From: Nyssa sinensis
Taxonomy: Eukaryota; Streptophyta; Magnoliopsida; Cornales; Nyssaceae
NCBI GenBank assembly: GCA_008638375.1
Contig: CM018037.1
Location: 36,413,576 to 36,477,575, forward strand
Direction of reading: 5' to 3'
DNA: 64,000 nt
Each line of letters begins with the position of its first letter. Position 1 is the first letter of the stretch. The notes beneath the pieces were generated by a model. The model did not search any database. It saw only the letters and a program-made list of their open reading frames with translations, and was not told where the DNA came from. Position numbers and translations under genes: made by a program. This document shows positions 13,604-24,555 of this stretch, in pieces.

Positions 13604-15410
13604 ATGGCATCTGAGAGGCAAATTTTCAATATTTCAGGACCGTTCCATCTGCCTCCTGTTGATTGGTAAGACCATTTTACATCTTTACTTTGTTTAGTTT
13701 CCAATGCCCAAATGTGGAGATCATAATATTATAGTTTAAAAGCTTAAATTTAAATTGTTAATAGCAAATTTATGGTATTCGTTATATGAACAAGTGACAG
13801 ATCTTTGATGATCAGAAGCGATCCGATACTACCCTAAAAATGTTTTTTTACTCTTTTTTCTAATTTTGATCGGACCAGTATTAGTAGTTTCTTGTTGTAC
13901 ATGAGATAATTTGGTTTTCTAATTTTAGGTCGGACTAGTATTAGTAGTTTCTTGTTGTACAAATAAAGAATTAGTAGTTTCTTAATTGAATTAGTTAAAA
14001 AATTAGTAGTCTCGTATTCACATAGTACTTTTCAACCTTATAAAGGTGATGTATTGTACTCTTATCATTTAGATTATCATGATTTTAGAGGATTTTTTGT
14101 TGAGAAATTCTTGTATTACTTGGTTTTAAGAAATTCAATATGTTCAACTTCTTTTATGTTTTTGTGTTTCATTAATGCCTAACCAATGTGGGAGAGGTAA
14201 CCGATGTGGGATGGGATATTACAGACTTTGCCAAATTTTAGTACGGTTGGTGGTCTAGTCCAGTTTTCTAAGTAAGGCACTGGGGTTGGTTTATTGAAAA
14301 ACATGGGGCAAAAGCCCAGCAGTGGACAGTTCCTGTTCTCCCTCAATCCCATCTTCCAGGCATTTGTTGAAATGCCTGAGCTATTTATTCCTAATGGTTT
14401 TTGTCCTTCAAGTTCTTAAAATGCCTCTATTGTTTTGCAGGAAAAACAAAGATCACCGGCGATCTATTGCTGCCAGTTTGGTTCAGGGAGTGTACATTCT
14501 TGAACGTGACCGCAAGCATAATCGTCATGGCCCTCAAGCTCTTGCTCCTCCTTGGTGGGGCTCCTTCCATTTTCAGTTAAGAGGTGTGCTAGTGACTAAT
14601 GATGATCCCTCCATATTCGGCGCCATTTATGAGTTTGAATTCCCAGCTTTCTCCTCTAACTATTTGTCTGAAAATCCCCCAAGATTTGTTATTGCCTTTA
14701 GAGGCACAATCAAGGCACTAAGCAACTTGAAACAGGATTTGGAGATGAATTTCCAAGTCTTTTGCAACAGACTTCAACAGAACCCTCGCTTTGAGATTGC
14801 AATGCAAGAGGTGAAAAAAAGGGTTGATGAAGTTGGAGCTGCAAACATCTGGTTAGCTGGACATTCTTCAGGTTCAGCCATAGCACTGCTTGCTGGAAAG
14901 AACATGGCCAAGATGGGATTTCTTATAGAAACTTACCTCTTCAATCCACCATTCAGTTCTGTCCCAATACAAAAGATCAAGAATCCAAATCGTAAGCTTG
15001 GGATACGGTTGATGAGCAGTGTCATAACAGCAGGAGTTGCTGTTATGGTAAAAGATCACTGCCAGAGGTCTCACCAAGATAACTTGTTTGTTGCATTATC
15101 AGCATGGGAACCTTACCTGTTTGTGAATCGATATGATCATATTTGCTCAGAGTATATTGGGTATTTTGAACACAGGAAGAGGATGATGGAGATTGGTGCC
15201 GGGGGAATTGGGAGACTTGCAACACAGAATTCATTGGTGAGTCTAATCTCTGGCGTATTGGGAAACGATTCAGAACCAGTGCATCTCCTTCCGTCAGCAA
15301 ATCTGATTGTTAATGAGAGACCTCCTCAGAATTTTAAACAAGATCATGGAATCCACCAATGGTGGAGTCCAAATTTTATCTCACGCTCCGAGCAATACCA
15401 GTTCAGGTGA
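13604..15410 (+). CDS. Class-3 lipase-like alpha/beta hydrolase (GDSL esterase/lipase At4g10955-like)
   Basis: Two coding exons: 13604-13665 (starts MASERQIFNISGPFHLPP) and 14441-15410, joined across a GT-AG intron of 775 bases; the split Trp codon is restored by the junction. The model gives 343 residues, close to the usual length of about 350. The family-typical start (SERxIFxxSGP), RRSIAASLVQGVYILERDR, HGPQALAPPWW, VIAFRGT and HLLPSANL motifs are all present. The nucleophile elbow GHSSG places the catalytic Ser at about residue 163. The fold suggests ester or acyl-lipid hydrolysis, but plant members have no settled substrate, and despite the database name it lacks GDSL architecture. No signal peptide is apparent. 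Compared with the unit 2 copy, one base is missing near 15370, so the last 13 or so residues are read in another frame and end at an earlier stop. Otherwise the frame is open. Confidence 0.88.
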
Positions 15411-16002
15411 TTCTTTGATATTTTTAGGAAATTTTCCCTTGAGGTGGGGAGGTTTTCTTGAGCAGACTTGCATAACCTGGTGCATAACTCAATGGAGACT
15501 CTTATCTTCCCTCATTACTCACCTCTAAAAGGGACATGGAAGGAATCAGCAAATACCCAGAAAAAAAATAGTTAATCTATTGTATAAGACTTTAATTTAA
15601 TTTGTCCCTTTTACATGAATAAAATAAGAATTTGGGTTTGTGTTTGTATGGGTGGAGGCAGCGACGGCCATGGCCGTGGTGGTGGTAAAGGAAAAAGGAA
15701 AGAAAATGTGCAATTCCCAACCAAAATAAGGTGGTGGCTTTGCTTTGTATTTGGTAGAGATATAAAAACTCAATGGTTTGTAATTTATACACTGTTTCAT
15801 GTTTTTATGGGGGTCATCATTTCATGGCTCTTAATTTGAGTACAGCGAAAAAGAGGGGAATTTTTATTTTAAGTGTGTGTTATGCGACTTGAATTCTGAC
15901 TATGTAAAGAGAGGAATTTTAATCACCTCATCTTGATGTGTTTCACCATTTCATGGCCCTTATTAAAGTCCATTATTACATATAATCTGTTCCTAGTATA
16001 TA

Positions 16003-16327
16003 GGGCTATAAAAGGAACTAATCTATTCGAGTTCGACTCGGTTAGAAGATTGTTCGAGATCAGCTAACGAGAGAAACCAATCAAATTTGAACATATTTTG
16101 AAACTCATTACTTTATTTAGCTCGGCTCAAATTTAGCTAGATAAGCTAATAAGTTGTCTAATACTATATAAAGAATCAAGTTACTCAAGTTCGACTCAAT
16201 TAGAAACTTATTCGAAATCAACTCGAGAATTAACAAACTTAACTTAAACATAATTTAAAATTCGTTTATATTAGCAAGCTAAACTTAAGCAACTTAATAC
16301 TCGACTCGACTCAATTACAATCCTAGG
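16003..16327. mobile_element. hAT-like non-autonomous element relic, unit 1
   Basis: It starts near GGGCTATAAAAGG and ends near CTCGACTCGACTCAATTAC. The interior is rich in CGAGTTCGACTCGG- and AACTCGAG-type motifs, a composition common in plant hAT-like MITEs. The related unit 2 copy is at 24284-24526. It lies just 25 bases before the start of the next duplication unit. The superfamily call rests on motif resemblance only. Confidence 0.45.
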
Positions 16328-17844
16328 CCGGGGAGAAAGATCATCCTGGCATGTTGGACATCCATTCCAAAGTCTATGCATTTTTTATTATGGATGAAGG
16401 ATCCATTTCATTTGGAACCATCAAAAGATGCTATGTTTGAGTTGGCAAAAGCCGAAACAGGCTGTGTCCCAAACGGAGCCATGCTGGATGCTGGTTTAGT
16501 GAACCATGCCAACAATGTTGGGGCCCAATAACGACTAATCCAATCTACTTGTTGGTTCGCAAATGTGGGCATTAATATTATCAAACCACCTTGGGAATTG
16601 ACAAAGCCCAATGCAAGCCCAAATACTTGGGAATCTGGTTTGGAATTTTATTATTCTTTCATTTTTTTGGGTATATTTTACTCTATATTTGTTGAACCAA
16701 CAATAAGAATCAAACCCACAATTTGAGTTAGCATTTCATACTTAATTAATGTGGTTCGTCAGGTCGGGCTAGTCTGATTAGTAACTCATGACTTTTTTTC
16801 AAGGAAGAGGTCATGAGTTCTACTCTTACTTTTTTAGTGAGAGAATGTGTAGTTTATTTCTTTCTCTCAACTTTGAGTTTGACTTTATCTTTGTGTAATT
16901 GGATGTGTTTAGCATAATTATTCGAAAACCCTTGGTCAATTATAATAAACAACAAAATATTATTCTTCATTTATATAAATTTTGTACTCTCGTCTCCGTG
17001 AACTGTATTATGTTTTTAGAAAAAGTATTCATTAGATTGAAACAACGGTCTCAAATGGACACGGACAAGTACACGTGATTCATTAGTATGTAATCATTGG
17101 TCTTAAATCAATGAATAACTTCGAGATGTTGTGGTCGACATCGACTTGTGCCATTTACAATAACTTTCTCTACAAATTTTATTTTACATTGTGAAAAAAA
17201 AATTATCCTCGGTTGTGAAACATAATCCTGTTCTGCTTTTAGTTTCGAAATATGTTCTTATAACACCAAATGCTTTAATAGGTCCCTTTAGCTCCTTCTT
17301 GCTTTGTGGAGATTTTCCTCTGGATCATAATTATTGAGTGGAAGTTTTCTCACTTAAAGAAAATACACAAAAAGGTCAAACATTACTTGGACAGGCATTT
17401 GTTTTCCAGAAGTATTGAAAAATTCATATGATTTCTGGCCTCACATTAACATCACTTTGATAAACACACCACATAACAAAGTGAAAATTTTGAACAAGTT
17501 GATGTAGATGACCACCATTTGAAACCAACACAAATAAGAATAAAGCAAGGTGGTAAGAATGTAAAGGCAGAACGAAATATCAATTGCAGTGGCGGCAAAC
17601 CAACGTATATAAGCAGCATGGTGGATAATTGAACAGTACAATTTTACTGAGATAGAAAGCAGTAACTTATTATAAATCTAGTGAGATTTTTTATTGTACT
17701 CACTTACATAAATAGTCAAATCTTTTCTCTCTTGACCATGGAATGTAGGTTTGAAGCCGAATCACGTGAATATTTATGTGCTCTAGTGTGATTGATTTTG
17801 TCCATCAATTGAAAATAGTTGCTTTGATTTTCCTTTAATCAAAA

Positions 17845-18122
17845 CAGTTAACTTCTTTATAATCAATAAAAATTAAAGATTAAAAAATTATTAATTATTA
17901 AATTTTCTCATATGTAATTTTTATAATCAATAAAAATTTATATGTAATTTTTTAACAACAATTATAATTTTTTATATGTATAAAATACATATAATATTAA
18001 ATTTGAAGCTTAATTTTTTTTAATATCTTTTAAACTGAGGAAATTGTATATCTTGTCTGTCTTAAATTTCTTTACTTACAATATTTTTGGCTTAAATTAT
18101 GTATAATTTCCAAAAATATCAT

Positions 18123-18153
<31 letters not shown>

Positions 18154-18318
18154 TAGTATATAAATAAATACTTTACCTCTCTAATAATTAATATGATTAT
18201 TTCTCTAAAAAAAAACTAATTATTAAGTAATAAAATTATTAATTATACATCATAAACCAAGTTGCTTTGTAAAACAAATTATTATCATATTAAATATTCA
18301 TTATAAGAAAGTTGGTTG
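17845..18318. mobile_element. TIR-type MITE, unit 2 copy
   Basis: Same ends and internal landmarks as 10214-10704 (left CAGTTAACTTCTTTATAATC, right ending AGAAAGTTGGTTG). It was present before the duplication. The left end is also the point where the array remnant at 8618-8880 breaks off. Confidence 0.6.
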
Positions 18319-18431
18319 TATATTAAAAATAATAAAAACAGTGGTAAATAGATTTCTCTTTCTTTTCTCTTTTAAAGGGAATTACAAGAAATAAAAAGTA
18401 TAATTTATTATTCAAAGTAGATGATAAAGGG

Positions 18432-18586
18432 TGTTGAAAATTAGAGGACTAATTCTAAATTAGCTCCTTAAAACCCAGGTGTTAAGGAGAGGGAGAGAGG
18501 GCCTTTATATAAGACCAGAGGAGCTAGAGACGCCCCTTGGACTACATTGTTCGTCTCTAAGCTCCTCTGGTCTATATATAAGGACC

Positions 18587-18635
<49 letters not shown>

Positions 18636-18683
18636 ACCTGGGTTTTAAGGAGTTAATTTAGAGTTGGTCTCTAATTTTCAACA
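18432..18683. mobile_element. Foldback TRIM-like LTR
   Basis: A 252-base unit begins TGTTGAAAATTAGAGG and ends CTCTAATTTTCAACA, the TG...CA ends expected of an LTR. The ends are inverted complements for about 50 bases (left arm through CTCCTTAAAACCCAGGTG, right arm from CACCTGGGTTTTAAGGAG). A second inverted pair (GACCAGAGGAGC and GCTCCTCTGGTC) lies inside, so nearly the whole unit can fold on itself around a (CT)n tract at 18590-18630. Directly downstream, TGGTATTAGAG resembles the initiator-tRNA-Met primer-binding site. There is no coding capacity. It is absent from the same place in unit 1. Confidence 0.7.
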
Positions 18684-18697
18684 TGGTATTAGAGTCA
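18684..18697 (+). other. Primer-binding-site-like sequence
   Basis: TGGTATTAGAGTCA directly abuts the CA end of the LTR-like unit. The usual plant copia/TRIM site is TGGTATCAGAGC, so one internal base and the 3' part differ. It supports reading 18432-18683 as an LTR. Confidence 0.6.
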
Positions 18698-18778
18698 GGC
18701 CAGAGCCTAACTTTGGGCTAGAGAAGTCGGGGTGCGCTCACCTGGCCTCTCTCCGCGGGTAATGTGTTCCAGGGGGCG

Positions 18779-19344
18779 TGTTGGATTATCCCACATCGCC
18801 CGTCTCTAGCTTCTCTGGTATATTTATAAGGCCTTTTGACAACTCTCCTTAATGCCATGGTTTTAAGGAGTTGCATGGTTGAGTCTTCAATTTCAATATG
18901 GTATCAGAACCAGGCTAAAGATCCAACCTTAAAAATTGGAGTTCGATGAAATTTCCATTTTCACTATCATCAAGGTTGTTTCATGACTATTTCTCTTGTA
19001 GATTGAGATCCAACCTTAAAAATCGGAGTTCAATGAAATAAGGCCTTTTGACAACTCTCCTTAATGCCATGGTCTATTTATAAGGCCTTTTGACAACTCT
19101 CCTTAATGCCATGGTTTTAAGGAGTTGCATAGTTGGGCTTTCAATTTCAATATGGTATTCAGAACCAGGCCAAAGATCCAACCTTAAAAATTGGAGTTCG
19201 ATGAAATTTCCATTTTCACTATCATCAAGGTTGTTTCATGACTATTTCTCTTGTAGATCGAGATCCAACCTTAAAAATCGAAGTTCGATGAAATTTCCAT
19301 TTTCACTATCATTAAGGTTGTTTCATGACTAATTTGTCTTGTAG
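18779..19344. mobile_element. Rearranged second TRIM-like copy with triplicated host segment
   Basis: A G-rich tract (CCAGGGGGCG) is followed by TGTTGGATTATCCCACATCG, an LTR-like start. It runs to TTCAATTTCA near 18895 and then to TATGGTATCAGAACC, a second primer-site-like motif. After that, a TRIM-derived piece (AAGATCCAACCTTAAAAA) alternates with a host segment of about 55 bases that occurs once in unit 1 (10849-10902) but three times here (18948-19002, 19203-19257, 19290-19344). A TRIM piece with AAGGCCTTTTGACAACTC is also repeated at about 19041 and 19084. Confidence 0.65.
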
Positions 19345-20484
19345 GATTGGGATCGCTATGAAAGCAACCAAAATAACTATAAAAATGCCACTAACAGTTT
19401 GTTTGGAAATTTTGAGAAGAAAAGAAAATTTAAAATAGAAATAAAAATTGATCTTTACCTTATTTGAATGTTCACGAGAGAAATGAGAAGAAACTCATTA
19501 TCTGTTGTTTGAATGATGAGTAGAAAAGAAAAGAAAGTAGATATTATTATTCGACTAATTTTACCTTTTTTATTAGATATTTGTCTAATTTTTAAACTAT
19601 TCATTTAAAGGTATTATTTATATTTATAAAAATTTATTAAATGAACTTTCTTTTTTTTTTTCTTTTCAAATTTCTTTACTTTTGAAAAAGTTGGAGAAAT
19701 CACCTTAATCAATTAAATTTTCAAACGAGATAAAGTAATATTACTTTTCCAAAATATTTTGTTTTCTCTTCAAATCATCTCATCTAATCGAACTGTAATT
19801 TTAAGTAATTTTTTTTTTTTTTTATGGCAGCATAATAGTAAAGGATTCAAATATATTAATTCTACTGGTTCTAATGTAGTACATAGTTTTTTTTTTTTTT
19901 TAAGGACAATGCTAATTATTTTGACATTTTTTTTCCTTTCTATTTTCTTGATAATATGAAAACATTAAAAGATAAAGGTCAGGAAAACAATCTATATTAT
20001 ATAGAAAGGGAGCAAAACATGTTAAATTCAACAAAAAAAAATATAGAAAGGAAAAACATAATAATTACTTACAATGCTCCCATAATGTATCATCTTTTTT
20101 AATTTTTTTTAAATCAAATCTAAAGTAAACTCTCATTTTTATTTTATAAAAAAAAAATGTTAAATTTTATGAGAAACAATAATATTAGCTTAAGTGAAGA
20201 GATGGAGTAACGTTCCACCTAATAATTTCTCTGGAACAATTGGGACGACTGTTCAACACCAAAGTCACCATGTCCACACTTCACACTCCGGCCTAGCCAT
20301 TGATGAAAAGAACATTTTTGACTTGTTCTGCAACGGTCATAGCCAAGACGAAGACCCATGTAATTTTCCATTCACTTTCCCATTAAGAGGGTGTTTGGCC
20401 CGGCGGCCTCACCCCTTTTTTCAGCTTCTGAGAGAGAAACTCCTGAGAGGAACTTTTGCACAAACGCTGGTGCAGCCGCGTTTC

Positions 20485-20522
<38 letters not shown>

Positions 20523-20525
20523 ACA

Positions 20526-20533
20526 TATAAATA
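20526..20533 (+). promoter_or_regulatory. TATA box of the unit 2 lipase-like copy
   Basis: TATAAATA at the same relative place as in unit 1. The upstream dinucleotide tract is (AT)n here instead of (CA)n. Retained from the duplication; activity unknown. Confidence 0.4.
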
Positions 20534-20845
20534 AGCTGAAAAGGGTGAAGAAGTGCAGCTTAGCAGTGCAGAGAATGTAACCTTTTGTTGGTACGTTCTT
20601 TGCTAAATTTGTATACTGTGTTTACATGAACTTTGAACCGCCATCTGTTGTGGTGTATATATATAATGTATGCTGTGATTCTGATTTCGTTTTGTATTTC
20701 ATTTTAACTGATTTATGAGGCCCAATTGCTTCTGCTGATGATTATTTATGTGTTCCCTGTTCTTTAATTTGTACGAATCTCTTGTTCGGTGAATTCAACT
20801 TCATGGATAGACTTGTTGCTCTTTCAATCTTTCTTTCTCCCTCTT

Positions 20846-20886
<41 letters not shown>

Positions 20887-20961
20887 TAACTGGTAAGACG
20901 CGCCCACTTTGTTACTTGAACCCTCAACTTTTTCTTTGAGAGATTAAGCTAACCCTTTGGT

Positions 20962-21011
<50 letters not shown>

Positions 21012-21650
21012 GTAATAATTGTTTTAATGGACAATTGAATTAATCTTAACATTGCTTAAGATATTTTGTGGTTTTGATCTTGTGGCATGCCCTGACAAAA
21101 GGATCTATATATTGGTACATCTTGAGGCTTAATTGTTGTGGTTCAAATCACTCACAATACTTTGTGCTAGTGGGTGGGACGGCTACCCTACAATTCAATG
21201 GGTAATAAATGAGTTAGAGGATGTTTGACGTAGTGGGTGGGAGTCAAAATTGCGGACTGCACCTGTGATTTTGATAACGCTACTGAGAATGCTGTCGAGA
21301 AAATTACGAGTGCGGCCTACGATTTTGGCTACCTTGTCCGTCAAAAGGGCATTGGAAGGAAAAATCGAAGCCCAAATAACCAACTCATTTATCAAAAGAA
21401 GTCTAGTTTTATTGGATAGCTTTGGATAGGGGATATTCTCCCCTAGGAGAAAGGAGGAGAGAATACTTGGAAGAATCTGAATTTTTTTTTTTTGGTGTTC
21501 ATTCAAATATTTTATGCATTGAATTTTTGGATCATAATTATCAAATCATGATTGACATCATATCTTAGTATGCTATTTTAATTCTACCTTATGACAGAAT
21601 TCTATTTGAGGATATAGTGAAGAGTGCAAGAAGAAACATATAGTTAATTA

Positions 21651-23678
21651 ATGGCATCTGAGAGGCAAATTTTCAAAATTTCAGGACCATTCCATCTGCC
21701 TCCTGTTGATTGGTAAGTCCATTTTACATCCTTACTTTGTTTAGTTATTCCAATGCCCAAATGTGGAGATCACAATAAAGCTTAAACTTAAATTGTTAAT
21801 AGCAAATTTGTGGTATTCGTTATATGAACAAGTGACAGATCTTTGATGACAAGAAGCGACCCGATACTACCTTAAAAATATTTTTTGACTCCTTTTTGGG
21901 ATAATTTGGTTTTCTAATTTTGGTCGGACTAGTATTAATAGTTTCTTGCTGTATAAGAATAAAGAATTAGTAGTTTCTTAATCGAATTAGTAGTCTCCTA
22001 TTCGGATAGTACTCTTCAACCTTAGGAATTAGTAGTCTCCTATTCGGATAGTACTCTTCAACCTTAAGTTTCTTATTGTACAAAAATAAAGAATTAGTAG
22101 TTTCTTAATCGAATTAGTTGAGGAATTAGCAGTCTCCTATTCATTTTTTAGTAGTTTCTTAATCGACTTAGTTGAGGAATTAGTAATCTACTATTCAGAT
22201 AGTACTCTTCAACCTTATAAATGTGATGTATTATACTCTTATTATTCAGATTTTCATAATTTTTTAGTAGTTTCTTAATCGAATTAGTTGACGAATTAGT
22301 AGTCTCCTATTCGGATAATATTCTTCAACCTTATAAATGTGATGTATTGTACTCTTATTATTCAGAGGATTTTCTGTTAAGTAATTCTCATGTTACTTGG
22401 TTTTAAGGAATTCAACATGTTCAACTCCTTTCACATTTTTGTGTTTCATTAACACCTAACCAATGTGGGATGGGAGGTTACAGACTGTGCTAAATTTTAG
22501 TGTGGTTGGTGGTCTAGTCCTGTTTTCTAGTAAGGCAATGGGGTTGGTTTATTGAAAAACATGGGGCAAAAGCCCAGCAGTGGACAGTTCTGTTCTCCCT
22601 CAACCACATCTTCCAGGCATTTGTTGAAATGCCTGAGTTATTTATTCCTAATGGTTTTTGTCCTTCAAGTTCTTAAAATGCCTCTATTGTTTTGCAGGAA
22701 AAACAAAGGTCACCGGCGATCTATTGCTGCCAGTTTGGTTCAGGGAGTGTACATTCTTGAACGTGACCGCAAGCATAATCGCCATGGCCCGTCAAGCTCT
22801 TGCTCCTCCTTGGTGGGACTCCTTCCATTTTCAGTTAAGAGGTGTTCTAGTGACTAATGATGATCCCTCCATATTCGGCGCCATTTATGAGTTTGAATTC
22901 CCAGCTTTCTCCTCTTAACTATTTGTCTGAAAATCCCCCAAGATTTGTTATTGCCTTTAGAGGCACAATCAAGGCACTAAGCAACTTGTCACAGGATTTG
23001 GAGTTGAATTTCCAAGTCATTGGCAACAGACTTCAACAGAACGTCGCTTTGGGATTGCAATGCAAGCTGTGAAAAAAAAGGTTGATGAAGTTGGAGCTGC
23101 AAACATCTGGTTAGCTGGACATTCTTCAGGTTCAGCCATAGCACTGCTTGTTGGAAAGAACATGGCCAAGATGGGTTTTCTTATAGAAACTTACCTCTTC
23201 AATCCACCATTCAGTTCTGTCCCAATACAAAAGATCAAGAATCCAAATTGTAAGCTTGGGATACGGTTGATGAGCAGTGTCATAACAGCAGGAGTTGCTG
23301 TTATGGTAAAAGATCACTGCCAGAGGTCTCACCAAGATAACTTGTTTGTTGCATTATCAGCATGGGTACCTTACCTGTTTGTGAATCCATATGATCATAT
23401 TTGCTCAGAGTATATTGGGTATTTTGAACACAGGGAAGAGGATGATGGAGATTGGAGCCGGGGGAATTGGGAGACTTGCAACACAGAATTCATTGGTGAG
23501 TCTAATCTCTGGCGTATTCGGGAACGATTCAGAACCACTGCATCTCCTTCCTTCAGCAAATCTGATTGTTAATCTGAGACCTCCTCAGAATTTTAAACAA
23601 GATCATGGAATCCACCAATGGTGGAGTCCCAAATTTTATCTCAAGCTCCAAGCTAAACCAGTTCAGGTGATTCTTTGA
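21651..23678 (+). pseudogene. Broken duplicate of the lipase-like gene
   Basis: Exon 1 (21651-21712) and the exon 2 start (22698) keep the ATG, donor and acceptor of the unit 1 gene, but exon 2 carries four frame-changing indels relative to it: an extra G near 22791, an extra T near 22916 that also creates a stop, one base lost near 23043 and an extra G near 23434. The GHSSG elbow is still readable in a local frame. The C-terminus keeps the frame that unit 1 has lost: it reads through HQWWSPKFYLKL to a stop at 23676-23678, which resembles the family's usual WW...LKL ending. The intron is longer (985 bases) because of the minisatellite expansion. No single full-length product is possible from this copy as read. 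Confidence 0.9.
21930..22350. repeat. Expanded intronic minisatellite in the lipase-like pseudogene
   Basis: Degenerate blocks with TTAGTAGTTTCTTAATCG, GAATTAGTAGTCTCCTATTC and GTACTCTTCAACCTTA recur about four or five times in varying order. The matching intron of unit 1 (about 13880-14060) has only one to two rounds. The expansion therefore followed the duplication, or unit 1 contracted. Confidence 0.75.
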
Positions 23679-24283
23679 TATTTTTAGGAAATTTTCCATT
23701 GAGGTGGGGAGGTTTTCTTGAGCAGACTTGCATAACCTGGTGCATAACTCAGTGGAGATTCTGATCTTCCCTCATTACTCACCTCTAAAAGGGACATGGA
23801 AGGAATCAGCAAATACCCAGAAAAAAAATAGTTAATCTATTGTATACTTTAATTTAATTTGTCCCTTTTACATGAATAAAATAAGAATTTGGGTTTGTGT
23901 TTGTAAGGGTGGAGGCAGCGGCGGCCATGGCCGTCGTGGTGGTAAAGGAAAAAGGAAAGAAAATGTGCAATTCCCAACCAAAATAAGGTGGTGACTTTGC
24001 TTTGTATTTGGTAGAGATATAAAAACTCAATGGTTTGTAATTTATACACTGTTTCATGTTTTTATGGGGGTCAGTCATTTCATGGCTCTTAATTTGAGTA
24101 CAGCGAAAAAGAGGGGATTTCTTTTTAAGTGTGTGCGTGCGTGCGTGCGTGCGATATGAGACTTGAATTCTGACCTACCATATGAAAAAAAGAGTTTTAA
24201 TTACCTCATCTTGATGTGTTCCACCATTTCATAGCCCTTATTAAAGTCCATTATTACATATAATCTGTTTCTAATATATAGGG

Positions 24284-24526
24284 CTATAAAATGAACTAAT
24301 CTATTCGAATTCGACTCGGTTAGAGGGTCATTCGAGACAGCTAATGAGATAAATAAGTCAAACTTGAACATATTTTGAAACTCATTAATTTACTTAGTTC
24401 AGCTCAACTCAAGAATTAACAAACCTAACTTAAACACAATTTGAAGCTCATTTATATTAACAAACCAAGCTTGAACAACTCAATGCTCGACTCGACTCGA
24501 CTCGACTCAATTAGAACCCTAATATG
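24284..24526. mobile_element. hAT-like non-autonomous element relic, unit 2
   Basis: Duplicate of 16003-16327, shorter by internal deletion, with the CTCGACTCGACTCGACTCAA end expanded by extra CGACT repeats. It lies directly before unit 3. Confidence 0.4.
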
Positions 24527-24555
24527 GGCCGAGGAGAAAGATCATCCTGGCTTGT

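Larger units (their letters stand above)
8880..16354. repeat. Segmental tandem duplication, unit 1 (about 7.5 kb)
   Basis: The unit begins TTGGACATCCATTCC. The same start recurs at 16355 and 24556, and near-collinear sequence follows each time. Unit 1 holds an AT-rich MITE (10214-10704), the promoter and gene of a lipase-like protein (13604-15410) and a hAT-like relic (16003-16327). Compared with unit 2 it lacks the LTR insertion at 18432-19344 and about 170 bases found at 17660-17840. A tract near 9270-9360 resembles a SINE B-box region and is shared by all three units. I see no second gene between 8880 and 12400. Confidence 0.9.
16355..24555. repeat. Segmental tandem duplication, unit 2 (about 8.2 kb)
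   Basis: Collinear with unit 1 from 16355, with many small substitutions and indels. Main differences are the LTR-like insertion at 18432-19344, an expanded minisatellite at about 21930-22350, longer CT and AT microsatellites (about 20968-21007 and 20849-20884), and a GTGC tetranucleotide tract near 24131. It carries the broken lipase-like copy at 21651-23678. I see no other gene in the unit. Confidence 0.9.

Noticed and set aside
14170..14225. CCAATGTGGGAG and CCGATGTGGGAT tracts resembling the complement of TRIM/Cassandra LTR motifs
   Set aside because: Too short to support an element call; no LTR ends or primer site found next to them.
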